Shown here: one piece after another, positions 51,295 to 63,239 of the stretch
Position numbering within the stretch: the stretch's first letter is position 1
Layout: the number at the start of each line of letters is the position of its first letter
Assembly: GCF_036711975.1 (NCBI RefSeq)
Contig: NC_091976.1
Span: forward strand, 434,001 to 498,000
From: Onthophagus taurus
Taxonomy: Eukaryota > Arthropoda > Insecta > Coleoptera > Scarabaeidae
Reading direction: 5' to 3'
DNA: 64,000 nt
The notes under the pieces: model-generated
The model's input: only the letters and a program-made list of their open reading frames with translations
What the model was told of the DNA's origin: nothing
Databases searched by the model: none
Position numbers and translations under genes: made by a program

Positions 51295-54074
51295 CTACTG
51301 GGTGGCTGCAGCACTTATCAAAGGTGTCAAATGTTGTTTAAACGATCTAATACCAATGCCAAACAGAGGTATGAAGAAAGAAGCCGACAGTGTGTTGTAC
51401 AGTGAAAGGATTCTAATAAGAGGAGAATTTCGTCTCAGTTCAGTTGAAAACCGAGGAATATAGAAAAGATTCTTTAGCCTACCACAATATGCAGGCGCAC
51501 AGAAACCAATATTTTCTAATATTAATGGAGCATTTATACTATTATTCAACATTTTATACAGAAAACAGAGTGATATAATTTTTCTTCTGAGAGACAACCT
51601 CGTGATCTTAAATAATTTGCGTGCAAATTCGTACGATCTAAAACCAATGAAAACACGGATTTTTTTGTAGTAGAGATACCTAATGAATTTATTTTGAATA
51701 GTTTCTATTAAATTAGAATAAAGAATTGACCCGGGATCCCATACTATTACCGCATATTCCAGCTTACATCGCACTAAACAATTGAACAGTAATTGCAGCG
51801 TCTGTAAGTTTGAGAAACTGTACCCATTTCTAATGACAAATCCTAAGAGACGCAAAGCTGTGGTTGCTGTGGCTTTAATATGTTCAGCAAAGTATAAACC
51901 AGGCGAAAACAACACACCCAAGTCTCTCTTTTTAACAACACACCTCAAATTCACATTATTTATTTTATATACAAATTCTATCGGCCTCTTTCTCAATGTA
52001 TACGTCATTGACTCACATTTAGACACATTAAAATGGAGCTTGTTGAGCCGACACCAATTAAATACGTTATCTAAATCAGACTGTAAGGACCGGCAGTCAG
52101 TTAAGTCGTGTACAGTTGTGAATATCTTCAGATCGTCCGCAAAGAGTAAGCATCTGGTTGAGTTAATTACCAGGGGCAAATCATTTATAAATAACAAAGG
52201 TCCCAGATTACTACCCTGCGGAACCCCTGAATCAATCCCCAACATATCTGATACTGCGTTTTTATAAGAGACGTAATAAAATCTGTTGGACAAATATGAA
52301 ACAAAAAAACTAAGAGTAAAACCCGTGTTGTGCCAGCTTGTGCAGAAGCGTATCATGATCCACCCTATCGAATGCTTTTGCAAAATCCGTGTAGATAACA
52401 TCCACTTGAGCTCTAGCATCCAATGCTTTGGAAACATAATCCGTAAAGATAGTTAAGTTGGTCTCCACAGAGCGACCAGGAATAAATCCATGCTGATTAA
52501 CATTCAACGAAAGTTTTACTTGATTGAAAATCCTGCGATAAATCAATTGTTCGAAAAGTTTAGCAAAACAGGAGATTACCGATATAGGTCTATAATTTCC
52601 TACATCACCAGAGGGGCCAGATTTGTGAATCGGAGTCACTCTTGCGACCTTCCAAACATTTGGAAATGTATTCGTCACAAGTGATAAATTAAAAATTATG
52701 TATTATATGGCATTACAAAGGCGTCTTTGCAGCCCTTCACAATGTAAGGGGGAATACCATCTGGTCCCTCTGTACGTATTTCATTCATTGAGAAGGATTC
52801 CAAGTTGAACAAATCGAATGAGTTATTGTTGATAATGTCATCATAGAACGAAAGAGAATAATTCGACGTTGAACCATAAACGGACTTAAAATGATTTGCA
52901 AAAGCAGATGCGATATCTTCGCTAGAAGCAAGAGGAACTCCGGCGGAACAAAACTGACTCTGGTTAAAGTTATCCCTTTTGCCACCAATAAAATTCCAAA
53001 ATGCCTTCGGATCAGCTACAATATTATTTTCAACATCTCGTGTATAATTATTGTAAGCTATTGCAGTGTCCCGTTTGACCCTGGCCCTCAGTGCTCTGTA
53101 TTTATCCAAATGGTACGTGGAATCTTTTTTGTGTTTAAAATGGAAATCCTTAGCCTTAATATCTTTTATTATACATTGATTAAACCACACTGGATATTTA
53201 CGAGCCCCAACTTGCTTTTTCGGGACACAATCAGCTAAGATATCATATAGAATATCATAAAATACAGCAACTGCATCATCCACATTATCATACGTACTCA
53301 AAAAAGAAAAATCCGTATCAGTTAAACGTCGATATAAAAGCATGAAATCCGCATTCTTATAGTCCTTCATGTAATGTGTTGGTAAAGTTAATTTATTTGC
53401 CGGTTTGCAAGATAATTTGATTTCTAGACAAGGGTGGTAAAGATCTTCTTCCACAAATGGCAAGTCAAAAAGGCCAACATCAAGCGCAACATCTGACAAA
53501 ACTAAATCCAAGGTTTTTCCCTGTATGTTTGTTATACTGTTGTGCGAGTTGCAATTGCAAAAACTAAAAAAGTCGCCAATTACATTGTATTTCACACTGT
53601 TGACAGCAAAAAAATCAAAGCCGAACTCGTTCACCAAAGGCAAATTAAAATCACCTAGAATTATAAACTTGGCATCATGCGACATATATAAATTACTCAT
53701 AAGCTCGGCAAACTCCTGATACAGCTCCATACCGCTAGCTGGCCTAATGTAAACCACCACAAAGATAATAGAAATATTAAAGAAATGCGTCTTGGCCGCA
53801 ACAATCTCCAAACCAGTATCCAATGGAATCTGAGATGATAAAAATTTTGAGCTAATAGCCAGCAGTACACCGCCACCAGTGAACCATACCTACGATCAAT
53901 TCTGTATACATTGTATCGAGAATCGATTACTTCAGCATTATAAATTGACTCATTTAACCAAGTCTCGGTAAGACAAATAGCTGAAAAATTGTGATTAAGC
54001 ACATTTAATAAGAAAGAAGTTGTTTTAGATCGCAATCCCCGCACATTCTGATAATAAATCAACAATTGTTTCAT
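51295..54074 (-). pseudogene. LINE-A ORF2: endonuclease and reverse transcriptase (three frameshifts)
   Basis: On the minus strand the start is MKQLLIYYQNVRGLRSKTTS at 54074. The endonuclease shows LTETWLN and, after a frame break near 53880, VVVYIRP, LGDFNLP and, in place of the common SDH box, VEEDLYHPCLEIKL. After a second break near 52690 the reverse transcriptase reads ARVTPIHKSG, NYRPISVISCFAKLFE and TDFAKAFDRVDHDTLL. A third break near 52320 precedes SGVPQGSNLGPLLF and the catalytic LLFADDLKIF. It ends with LKQHLTPLISAAATQ at 51295. Confidence 0.87.
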
Positions 54075-54433
54075 TAAATGAAAATTAATTAAACGATACG
54101 ATCAAAATAAAACAAAAATACTGTTGGTTTAAAAAATATGAACTATATAGTAGTTGAAAAGAAAAAAAAACTACAGTAGTAAAAAATAATAACAAATTTG
54201 TAACAATATAAAGAAAAGAATTATTATGTGAAAATAATAATAAGTTGTACAGTATTCACTCCGCAAAAAGTAGAAAAGAAAAAAGAAGAAAAACTATTCA
54301 TAAGTTTAGCAAGATCAATCTCACTTATAAAAGTATTACAGACCTACAGAAAGTAATGAATATAACATTATGTTCATTATAAAAAAAAGAACAGACAAAT
54401 AGAATATCGATTACAATAATTTATCTAAATCAC

Positions 54434-55060
54434 CTAAAGACGAGCAAAAATTCTACCATCAGAGGTCCATACAGATTTTATATCTAATTTGGTGACCGCC
54501 TTTTGATATAATTTATATCGAGTCGCCGTAAGGTCTTCTGTAACTCGAACGCGGGACCCCTTTAGCAACTTCCGCTTTTGAAGAATCAATTGTCGATCTT
54601 TATAGGAAACAAAACGCACGATTACGCTTTGTTTACCATTTACCGGCTTTCCAACATGATGACATCGATCGATATTAATAGTATCAATGGGGACTTCTAA
54701 TTTTTCATTAAAAAGACGTAGAACATTAGTTTCCACTTCATTATTCGGATAGTGGTCCATACCGCTAATTCTTACCGATGTACGTCGGGAGTACTGCTCC
54801 AAAGCATCGCAACGTTCGACTGTTTCTTCGTTCCGATCCTCCAGTTCAACAACCAATCGTTCGAGGCTCTTGTTATCCTCCTTTAACTCAGTTAGGCACT
54901 CTTCAAGTTTGGCAATTTTTTCTTTGAAAACTCGATCCACCTCTTTTGCAATATTTTCACTTAATAAACGCAAAAATGTTTGGTCCTTTATGATCTCTAA
55001 CATGCAGGATTTAATAATATCCCTCTTCTCAGAGGCGAATCGAGTTCTATCACCTGCCAT
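54434..55060 (-). CDS. LINE-A ORF1 protein (coiled coil plus RRM-like)
   Basis: 208 codons from MAGDRTRFASEKRDI. Residues 30-90 form a strong coiled coil (KLEECLTELKEDNKSLERL). They are followed by DALEQYSRRTSVRISGM and an L1-ORF1-like RNA-binding region (INIDRCHHVGKP, SVIVRFVSYKDRQL), then a C-terminal KSVWTSDGRIFARL. The layout parallels LINE-B ORF1, so the two families are related. This frame is undamaged. Confidence 0.88.
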   Translation of the reverse strand: MAGDRTRFASEKRDIIKSCMLEIIKDQTFLRLLSENIAKEVDRVFKEKIAKLEECLTELKEDNKSLERLVVELEDRNEETVERCDALEQYSRRTSVRISGMDHYPNNEVETNVLRLFNEKLEVPIDTINIDRCHHVGKPVNGKQSVIVRFVSYKDRQLILQKRKLLKGSRVRVTEDLTATRYKLYQKAVTKLDIKSVWTSDGRIFARL

Positions 55061-55080
55061 TCCTCGAATTATTCACTAAT

Positions 55081-55444
55081 CACAAAATAAACTAATAATA
55101 AATCTCGTAAACAAGTCGTCTTTAGGCGGAGCGAAATAAACGTACACCTCACGCATCAGACATTTTTCTACTATCTATCTATAAGATCATATACATAATT
55201 CAATATGTTAAAATACAACATCGTGATATCAAGTAAACATATTCAGATTACAATTATTTACCTTAACAAAGAAATACAGTGAATCAGCCACCTGTTTAGA
55301 ACTTAATTTTACTCGTCTGTTAATCTGCCTCGTGGAGAAAGAACATACGGCAATAACATAAACTGAAGTCCCAATGCGATATCTAAAAAAACAGGTACAT
55401 CACAAAACATTATAAATATAAACATGTAGGTAATGTAAAATATA
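55081..55444. other. No recognisable gene
   Basis: This is spacer between the LINE-A 5' region and the long-TIR element. Part of it may be LINE-A 5' UTR. Confidence 0.35.
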
Positions 55445-56884
55445 CAAGGTGAGTCAGAAAGAATGGCAAATACGAATACCGGAGACACTAGACACCAAAA
55501 TATGACGATATAACCAAATGTCGGTGGTTTTCAAGGAACAGGGTGTTAAAAGTTAAATTCTTATTTCAAAATTTCTTGATAATTTTGAAGCTTTTTGTAC
55601 TATTAACATACAATTTGGTGGTTATACATATGTTTTCGAGCATGAGAAATACGAATTTGAAATTTGTTTTGTGATTACTCGTAGAGGGCGCTAGATACAC
55701 ACTGCACGTTTGAGATTTGTCAGTTGAGGTATGGTGAATTAGAACCAGAAATCTGAAGGAGCTTTCAATTCTACACAAAAAAGGTAGTCTTGCTTACGAG
55801 TGCGGGAAGTTAGCCCCCCATTTTTTGATTTTTAAATTTTTTATTGTTGTTCTAGATTGTTCTAGAGTTGTTCTACATTGTTCCAAAGCGGCAAATTGAA
55901 AAAATAAAAACTCCACGAGAAAACCGAAAAAACAGGTTTTTTGACTAGCCCCCCATTTTTGGAAAAGTGAAATTTTCTTTGTTGTTCTGGGTTGTTCTAG
56001 TTGTTCTAGTTATTGTTCTAGAAAATCAAAATTGTGGGATACAGCATTACGAAGTTATAACTAAAAATAGGTTTGGCCGCCGAAATGTCTGGTTGATTGC
56101 TGTCACCATAGCTTTTCTATTATCAATTCCATATTACAAATATATACTTATTATAGCTAACGCAATCTGGAACAGCTATTATTTTCACTAGATCAACTCT
56201 CTAAAGGGCACTTTACTCTTTGAAAATTAAAGTTTTTCGAAGTTTCAGTCAGTAATTCTTGTGTCAGCGGTTTTATATTACACAATAAGAATTAAAAAAC
56301 ACAGAACAATCTAACATAACTCAAACTTTGCCGATTCAAATTGTTCTAGATGTGTTTTGCGTTCAACACGAACATTAATAATGCAAAATCACATATTTTT
56401 TGTTGCTCTAAATTGTTCTTGTTGTTCTAGGTACTTAAAATGTTTATTTAATCACTGCGGTTTTAGTTCTTTTAAAGTTTCATATTAAAAATTACTACTT
56501 ACAACAATTAAAACAATTCAGAACAGCTGTTATTTTCACTAGAAAAACCTTAAATTTTATTAGTTGTTGTGATATCGGATAGGTTTTGTTGAATCAGTGA
56601 ACCCAACCTTTAATATAATAATAGTTTTAAAAAATTAAAAAAATATGGAATAATCTGACCATCTAATTTTCTAAAAATCACCTTTCTATTTAAACTTATA
56701 ATAATAAAACATAAGATGCGATTTAAAGTGTATTTTATTTTGTAAAACTAAGTAATAAATTAATAAATAAACTAAACTAACAAAACAATAACTATTCTTT
56801 CACAAAAACTGTACAAAAACTTATTCTAAAGTAAAGTATAACTAAATAAATTAAATCATCTAAATAGACTAATATCACGGAACT

Positions 56885-57065
56885 CATTTACACACATATA
56901 TGCACATTTGTGCATTTATTTCTGTTGCTTCTTCAACTTGTATGGATTTTTTTCTTAAATCATTAAATAATAACCAATTGTTGGGTACAAATGCCGTGTA
57001 GTATCCTACATCACTCAAAGAGTGAGTACCTTCGTAGCTGATGATACTTGCGAGGATATAGACTT
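56885..57065 (-). pseudogene. Ubiquitin-specific-protease-like C-terminal piece in the left arm
   Basis: This minus-strand open stretch reads LQLQNKVYILASIISYEGT, then VGYYTAFVPNNW and LLFNDLRKKS. It is the inverted partner of the copy at 57840-57985. The His expected in the GHY box is Tyr here. Confidence 0.6.
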
Positions 57066-57439
57066 TGTTCTGGAGTTGTAAATTGCGGGGGTAATCGAGT
57101 ACGGGAAGTTAGCTCCCTATTTTTTGATTTTTAAATTTTTCATTGTTGTTCTAGATTGTTCTAGAGTTGTTCTACATTGCTCCAAAGCGGCAAATAGCAA
57201 TAATAAAAACTCTGCGAGAAAAACCAAAAAAACAGGCTTTTTACTAACCCCCCATTTTTGGAAAAATGATTCTTTGTCGTTCTAGTTATTGTTCTAGAAA
57301 ATCAAAATTATGGGATTCGGCATTACGAAGTTATAACTAAAAATAGGTTGGGCTATTCATTTAGAAATCATGTTGAGAATGTTTGCACAGATTGCTTTAG
57401 TTTCCTAAAATTATTTTTAAAAACCGGTTCTGGTAAAGC

Positions 57440-57985
57440 AACATATAAAAAAGAGCTGAACTATTAACAGGAATAAATTATTTTGGAAGCCAGAATATTG
57501 CTGGCGTGATAATAGTGAATGCTATATCAAATATTACGTTTCTTTGCACACAACTATTTAAAGAAGAATTTAGTTATTGTAGGACTAAAAACTGCAATAA
57601 TGGTTTAAACGTTACTTTCCATAAAAACATAATTTTACCAATCGACATTGACATCGTAACAATATGTGGCTATGCATAGCTAAAGCAAGTAATAGAAAAC
57701 TACATGCAAACCCTAAGCAACAATTGCAAGAAAATGTGGTCTGTTTATAGAAACAACGAATGGAGAGAACAATAAAACAAAATTGAGTGATTACGCACGC
57801 AATTTGTAACTCCACAACAAATTCTATATCCCCGCAGGTATCATCAGTTACGAAGGTACTCAAACTTTGAATGATGTAGGACACTACCTGGCATTTGTGC
57901 CCAACAATGCCAATTGGACATTATTTAATGACTTACGAAAAAAATCCGTACAAGTTGAAAAAGCTACTGAAATAAATGTTTAAAT
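57440..57985 (+). pseudogene. Captured ubiquitin-specific protease (C19/UCH)-like sequence, decayed
   Basis: A plus-strand frame (about 57458-57680) contains a FCTQLFKEEFSYC stretch, then CRTKNC, then FHKNIILPIDIDI and, past a stop, LKQVIENYMQTLSNNCKK. This is the order of a USP finger region (Cys pair, hydrophobic strand, helix, second Cys pair). After further breaks comes GIISYEGTQTLNDVGHYLAF followed by NWTLFNDLRKKS, the catalytic His box (GHY) and the Asn/Asp box (W..FND) of C19 proteases. The catalytic Cys box is not present. Recognition is by motif only, and the source gene is unknown. Confidence 0.6.
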
Positions 57986-59002
57986 GTGCATATATGTTTA
58001 TAAATGAGCAAAGTGATGTAACCGTATTATTCCATGATATTAGTTTATTTACATAATTTAGTTTATTTAGTTATAGTTTACCTTAGAATAAATTATTGTA
58101 CTAATATAGTAATACTGATCGAATAGTTATTGTTTTATTTGTTAGTTTAGTTTATTTATTAATTTATTACTTAGTTTATACAAAACAAATACACTTTAAA
58201 TCGCATCTTTTGTTTTACTATTATAAGTTTAAAGAGAAAGGTGAAACTTGTGATTTTTAGATAATTATGATGGTCAGATTATTCTATATTTTTTTAGTTT
58301 TTTAAAACTATTATTATATGAAACTTTAAAAGAACTAAAACCGCAGTGATTGAATAAACATTTTAAGTACCTAGAACAACAAGAACAATTTAGAGCAACA
58401 AAAAATATGTGATTTTGCAAAATTAATGTTCGTGTTGAACGCAAAACACATCTAGAACAATTTGAATCGGCAAAGTTTGAGTTATGTTAGATTGTTCTGT
58501 GTTTTTTAATTCTTATTGTGTAATATAAAACCGCTGACACAAGAATTACTGACTGAAACTTCGAAAAACTTTAATTTTCAAAGAGTAAAGTGCCCTTTAG
58601 AGAGTTGATCTAGTGAAAATAATAGCTGTTCCAGATTGCGTTAGCTATAATAAGTATATATTTGTAATATGGAATTGATAATAGAAAAGCTATGGTCACA
58701 GCAATCAACCAGACATTTCGGCGGCCAAACCTATTTTTAGTTATAACTTCGTAATGCTGTATCCCACAATTTTGATTTTCTAGAACAATAACTAGAACAA
58801 CCCAGAACAACAAAGAAAATTTCACTTTTCCAAAAATGGGGGGTAGTCAAAAAACCTGTTTTTTCGGTTTTCTCCTGGAGTTTTTATTTTTTCAATTTGC
58901 CGCTTTGGAATAATGTAGAACAACTCTAGAACAATCTAGAACAACAATAAAAAATTTAAAAATCAAAAAATGGGGGGCTAACTTCCCGCACTCCTTGCTT
59001 AC

Positions 59003-59929
59003 ATTGTCTAAGTCTACTGGTTTCCCAGTTTGTTACAATTTTTTCCGGAACTCTGGGTAGCGCTGGTTAAAACACTTCTTATTGTTTTAAATGATATATT
59101 TATTGTCATTATAAACGATGATTTATTTATTGTAATATGAATGTGATTAATACGAACGAATTTTAACGAAACTATTTTAAACGAAGTATTATTCGAAACG
59201 AAAATGATACTAGTGAGTTTTTTTTATTCGAGAGTGTCTTTCATTCGAGCACGTAGGCTCTTTTATTATATTTTTAAAACCAAAAAACTTGTATTTTAAT
59301 ACACAGAATTACAAAAATAAAATAAAATTATGTAGGCAACCCTACTTGCATTAAATACAAAAATAATTCTTAACACAGTTATCTGCTTTTAATTATTGTT
59401 TCAAAGTAATTTTAAGGTTAACAATTAAAATCAATAACAGACAGTAACTATAGCAATAATATATATATTTACTATTATAGCAATAAATTAGTAATAATCG
59501 ATAACAATAACAATTAATTAATAAAAATAGAATATTGTGACCATATTCAAAAATCCAGTGGATTTAAATCTGGATTTCTCACTATTAGAAAACTCATTAT
59601 GTCGTGGCATTTTCAAATTGGTAATAACTTTATTGTTGGTAAAAATGATTATTGCACACGGAAATTAGATCAATGTTGACAATTAACAAGCAATTGTTAA
59701 AACATGAGCGGAAAAATAAGCTAACTTTACTAATGTTGAAAAATGAAAATTTTAGAAGAAAAAATACATTTAAACATTTAAAAGTAAATAATTCGAAAAC
59801 CGATAGACTTAGACAATTTAAATAAGAGTACCTTTTTTATGTAAAATTGAATGCTCTTTGTGATTTGTAGCTCTTATTGGCCGTAGCTCGACAGCCAAAA
59901 AACTTATGATTTGATTTATCAAATGAGCA
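59003..59929. other. Interior of the TA-flanked element, no gene
   Basis: This is AT-rich sequence lacking long open frames, between the foldback insert and the right inverted repeat. Confidence 0.4.
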
Positions 59930-60168
59930 GTGTGTATCTTGCGCCTTCTACGAGCAATAACAAAACAAGTTTCAAATTCGTATTTCTCATGCTAAGTACT
60001 AACAGCTTCAAAATTATCAAAAAATATCCAAATAAGAATTTAACTTTAAACACCCTGTGTCTCGAAAACCACTGACATTTATATGAGAGATGTTAGGTTA
60101 AATCATCATATTTTGGTGTCTAGTATCTCCAGTATTCGGATTTCCCATTCTTTCTGACTCACCCTGTA

Positions 60169-60769
60169 TAGTTAATTACCAGCGGCATTTTCTTGATTTG
60201 TGTTAAGCTCTTCAAGAGCAGACTGTCCTTCATGAAAGCGAATGGAAATATCTTTCCGAAGTTTTAGTATTATCTCACATAACCTTAAACTTATCGTAGG
60301 TTAGGTGTCTTTTCATGCAGATGGATATTGTGTATCGAAATCTAAGAATATCTAAAAATAACAAAAATGTACTATGCGCTTTTTATTTATACGCAACAAA
60401 AACTTACTAAACTATGTGCTCTTGCATCGTTCAGTATCGTAAAGCTGCTTTTAATTTATTCAAAAAGATTTTATATGTACCTTCAAAAGTACTGACACAA
60501 GGTCCTCCAAACTCCTAACTTTTCAATAAAGTATCCATTCCCTATAACCTATTCTCTTCTGTATATAATTGAATAAAACTACAAGAAAAAAATTAATCTT
60601 TCCACAAAACGACGTGTACGTAGAAGCGCTGTTAAATCGACTGTCTCTCCTCCGAAAATTTCATCCCTTATGTACGAAGAAGAAGAAAAACAAATTTTAT
60701 TCTGTACTACATAAAAAAATAAGAATAACAATAAAAATATCTATATGTATATACAACAAAAATAAAAAA
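60169..60769. other. No recognisable gene
   Basis: This is AT-rich spacer. A 70-codon lysine-rich open stretch (60569-60781) has no recognisable domain. Confidence 0.4.
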
Positions 60770-62540
60770 GTTAAGGGGTGAGAATAGGGCTACCGACCAA
60801 GGTCTTTCTGCCCGTGATTTTTGTAGTCGGCGGCTTGTTTCAGTCTTCTCTGACAGCCAGGAGTTTTTGGAAGAGAAGAGGTGGGTTGTTGCGAGGGTGG
60901 AGTAATCGAGGCGATATAAGCGTGTGTTGCAAGGCGTTGGTAGGAAAATTTAGAATGGATTTATCGGACAAAGATTGAAGACGGGTATGGATAGGGGGTA
61001 TATCGGTAAGTTGGTATAGCAGATCATTGCTAGGGTTAAAGAGGGGATTACGGGGGTTCCTAATTCGGGTGATGGATCTCAGTGCAGATCTTTCCGCTAC
61101 TTGCAGGTGGTACTTCGTTCTTCTTGGTGCGTTGCTTAGCAGTATTGATCCATATTCTATGATGGGCCTGCATATGGTCTTGTAGATGTGCGAGACACAT
61201 GAGGTAGAGATTCCGCGACCGCTGAACGAGAGAGATTTAAAGTGTTTGGCGCGTGTCTTTACTTTCATCTTCAACTTGGTTGCATGAGTGGAAAACTTAA
61301 GCGTTCTGTCAAGTATTATGCCAAGATACTTGCAGGTTGGTGAAACGGAGATTGTCGTTGATTGGATTGTAATTGTGGGAGAGGGAGCGCGGGGTGAGAG
61401 GAATGGGACAAAAAATTGTGTTTTTGTGGGATTGAGTATGCGCCATTTTCGGTACCAATTTTCCGTTTCGTTTATGAGCGTCTGCAGCTTACGGACCGAG
61501 GAAGTGATATCCCTACTGTGCGAGACCAATGCTGTGTCGTCGGCGTAAAGAAGTGCGTATGCAGTGAGGTTAAAGGCGTCTGGGTTGTCGTTGTAAAGAT
61601 CGTGGCAGAATAGATTGTATAGAGCGGGAGAGATAGGCGAACCCTGAGGAAGGCCTTGCTGAGCGGAGAAGCTGTGGGAGGAGTGATTTTTCAACTTCAC
61701 GATGGAGGAGCGATTCGACAGGAATTGGTTTATCAGGGTTAGAAGGTAGTATGGCGTTTTTAGCTTATCCAGTTTAAATAGCAATCCTTTGTGCCACACG
61801 GAGTCAAAGGCCTTTCGGACGTCCAGAAACACTGCTGCAGATTTCAGTTTTACAAAACGTGCCGCCTGGAAGTTGGAAACCAGAATAGTGCGTCTCGAAG
61901 AGTTTTTCAATTACGGGGAGCAGTGAGATGGGGCGATAGTTGGCTGGATCAGATAGAGAAGAATCCTTCTTGGGAATACAAGTAATAATTGACGTCTTCC
62001 AGTCGCGCGGGAAATGCTGAGTAGTAAGGCAAAAGTTAATTATTTTTCTGATAAAGCCATGGATGTTAAGATCTAGACTTCTAAGCAGTTTCCTTGTGAT
62101 GTTATCATAACCGGGAGCGGTATCTTTTCCCTGTCCAAGAAGAGTAAAATATTCGTCTTCCAACATGAGAGCATCTTCGGGTGTCTCGAACGGTGTCAAA
62201 AATGCGGATTCGTACCCATTATCTATAATGCTTTTATTGTGGGAACAAAACGAAACATCCTCGGTAAAGGTGAACACACCTTCTAGGTAGTCAGCGTGTA
62301 TGTTGACAATCTCTTCAGGGTTGGAGTGCACACCGCCATCGGTAGGATCAATGAGCTCCTCCGTTCCAGATGTCTTTTGGTATCTTGATAGTTTTCGAAT
62401 TTCGTGCCAATAGTTTCTTCCTTTACACAGTTTTATTTTGTCACAGGCTTCCATGTACTTTTCCGTTCTGTATTGCTGAATTAGTTTCTGTATCTTTTTG
62501 TTGAACTCATTAAACTTCTTTTTCAACTCAGGCACTTCAT
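60770..62540 (-). mobile_element. LINE-C (Jockey-like), 5'-truncated
   Basis: This third LINE family keeps only the reverse transcriptase part of ORF2 and a short 3' UTR ending near 60770. The 5' truncation near 62540 is typical of LINE insertion. Its base composition is richer in GC than its surroundings, so it is probably a more recent arrival. Confidence 0.8.
60840..62535 (-). pseudogene. LINE-C reverse transcriptase (one frameshift)
   Basis: The upstream piece (62535-61804) starts in MPELKKKFNEFNKKIQ and has GYDNITRKLLRSL, DWKTSIITCIPKK and DPANYRPISLLPVIEKLFE. A frame break near 61890 follows. The downstream piece (61910-60840) has FLDVRKAFDSVWHKGLLFKL, QGLPQGSPISPALYN, the catalytic YALLYADDTALVSHS, and NPTKTQFFV. 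It continues to a stop at 60840 (LFQKLLAVRED). Apart from that break the domain is complete from fingers to thumb. The endonuclease and ORF1 are absent. Confidence 0.88.
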
Positions 62541-62559
62541 ATACCCTGAATATACCCTG

Positions 62560-62690
62560 CCTATCCTACATATACTTCATACATCTATCGAAGATCGTCC
62601 ACCAAGAAGAACAGTAGACGCAGATCGGCTAATCGGCTAATAAGGGCTGTAGTGCCGCAGAAGTCTGAGATGTCGTTTAGAATTAGCAAT
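62560..62690. pseudogene. RTE-like relic upstream of LC8-like locus 4
   Basis: The sequence accaagaagaacagtagacg and cggctaataagggctgtag resemble the last part of the RTE-like relic at 1690-1800. It is in the matching position upstream of the LC8-like gene, with a later insertion between. This ties locus 4 to the same ancestral locus as copies A-C. Confidence 0.45.
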
Positions 62691-62789
62691 ATTCTATTTT
62701 CAATAGTACCGTTATCGTTTTTAGCATCTTTGTCTTCGTGGTCGTAGTATTCGCCGTAAACGTCATCATCCTTTTTTCTTTTTTGATAT

Positions 62790-63175
62790 TGTTAGATACC
62801 AATGTACCAGGAAGCTTTATTCCTAATCAATTCTAACCCTCATTACCCTAACGAAGTATTTTCAACCACGAAAATACGATAAGAACTGGAGAGCGAACAA
62901 CAGGATGTGTGTGCGACTAGATTATTTTTGCCCCTAGTTCATTCACACGAGTTGACCACCGAAAATGCGATAAGGTCGTATATATAAACCCTCGATTCCA
63001 AAAGCTCCCTCTCTTATTCGCTGATTTTCTAAGACTTCAACACAGTGAACAACTGTCTTCTACTCGTCACACATCTCCTGAATTCGTTCTTCAATCATCA
63101 AGTTACCGAAGTGTAAGAAGACAATAAAGAGTTCAGCTTTACCGATTGTTGTGTTTTACTATCTACATCCTGACA
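62790..63175 (+). repeat. Possible solo LTR
   Basis: This 386-base stretch starts TGTTAGATACC and ends CTGACA. It holds a TATA motif (gtatatataaacc, about 62980), a stretch resembling a transcript leader, and AATAAA at 63123. It interrupts the upstream region shared with the other LC8-like loci. I found no target duplication or second copy, so the identification is tentative. Confidence 0.35.
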
Positions 63176-63239
63176 AAAACTTTGTGTTGCCAAACACGTA
63201 GAAAAAACTGGCTGGGTTCAACTAATCTCGATACCGCAA

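Larger units (their letters stand above)
51109..55080 (-). mobile_element. LINE-A (Jockey-like), nearly full length
   Basis: This copy has ORF1, a spacer of about 360 bases, ORF2 with endonuclease and reverse transcriptase, and a 3' UTR. It is the reference for the deleted copies at 1, 22400 and 25462. Three frameshifts disable ORF2. The 5' end is not precisely known, and I see no poly-A tail. Clade assignment (Jockey/CR1 group) is by recognition only. Confidence 0.85.
55798..58993. mobile_element. Foldback DNA element with 9-bp target duplication (MULE-like)
   Basis: This 3196-base element starts GAGTGCGGGAAGTTAGCCCC and ends with the inverse. It is flanked on both sides by CTTGCTTAC (55789-55797 and 58994-59002). 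The arms are about 1.2 kb each and highly similar. Near the ends the 9-mer TTGTTCTAG is repeated many times in both arms, as expected for subterminal transposase-binding motifs. A partial third copy of the terminal region lies inside at about 57089-57360 in direct orientation. Nine-base duplications with long inverted repeats are typical of Mutator-like elements, but no transposase is present, so the class is inferred. The mirrored 71- and 74-codon hydrophobic frames in the arms are unlikely to be genes. Confidence 0.8.
55445..60166. mobile_element. TA-flanked element with ~240-bp inverted repeats, hosting a foldback element
   Basis: The left end CAAGGTGAGTCAGAAAGAAT and the right end, inverted CAGGGTGAGTCAGAAAGAAT, are each flanked by TA. 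The inverted repeats run to about 55700 and from about 59930 (for example gaaatacgaatttgaaa versus tttcaaattcgtatttc). Without the inner 3.2-kb insert it is about 1.5 kb and has no recognisable transposase. It is probably a non-autonomous Tc1/mariner-type element. Confidence 0.8.

Noticed and set aside
55967-56191. 74-residue hydrophobic open frame, mirrored at 58610-58825
   Set aside because: It lies in the inverted arms of the foldback element and overlaps the TTGTTCTAG repeats, and the two versions differ by an indel of three codons. Nothing suggests that it is translated.
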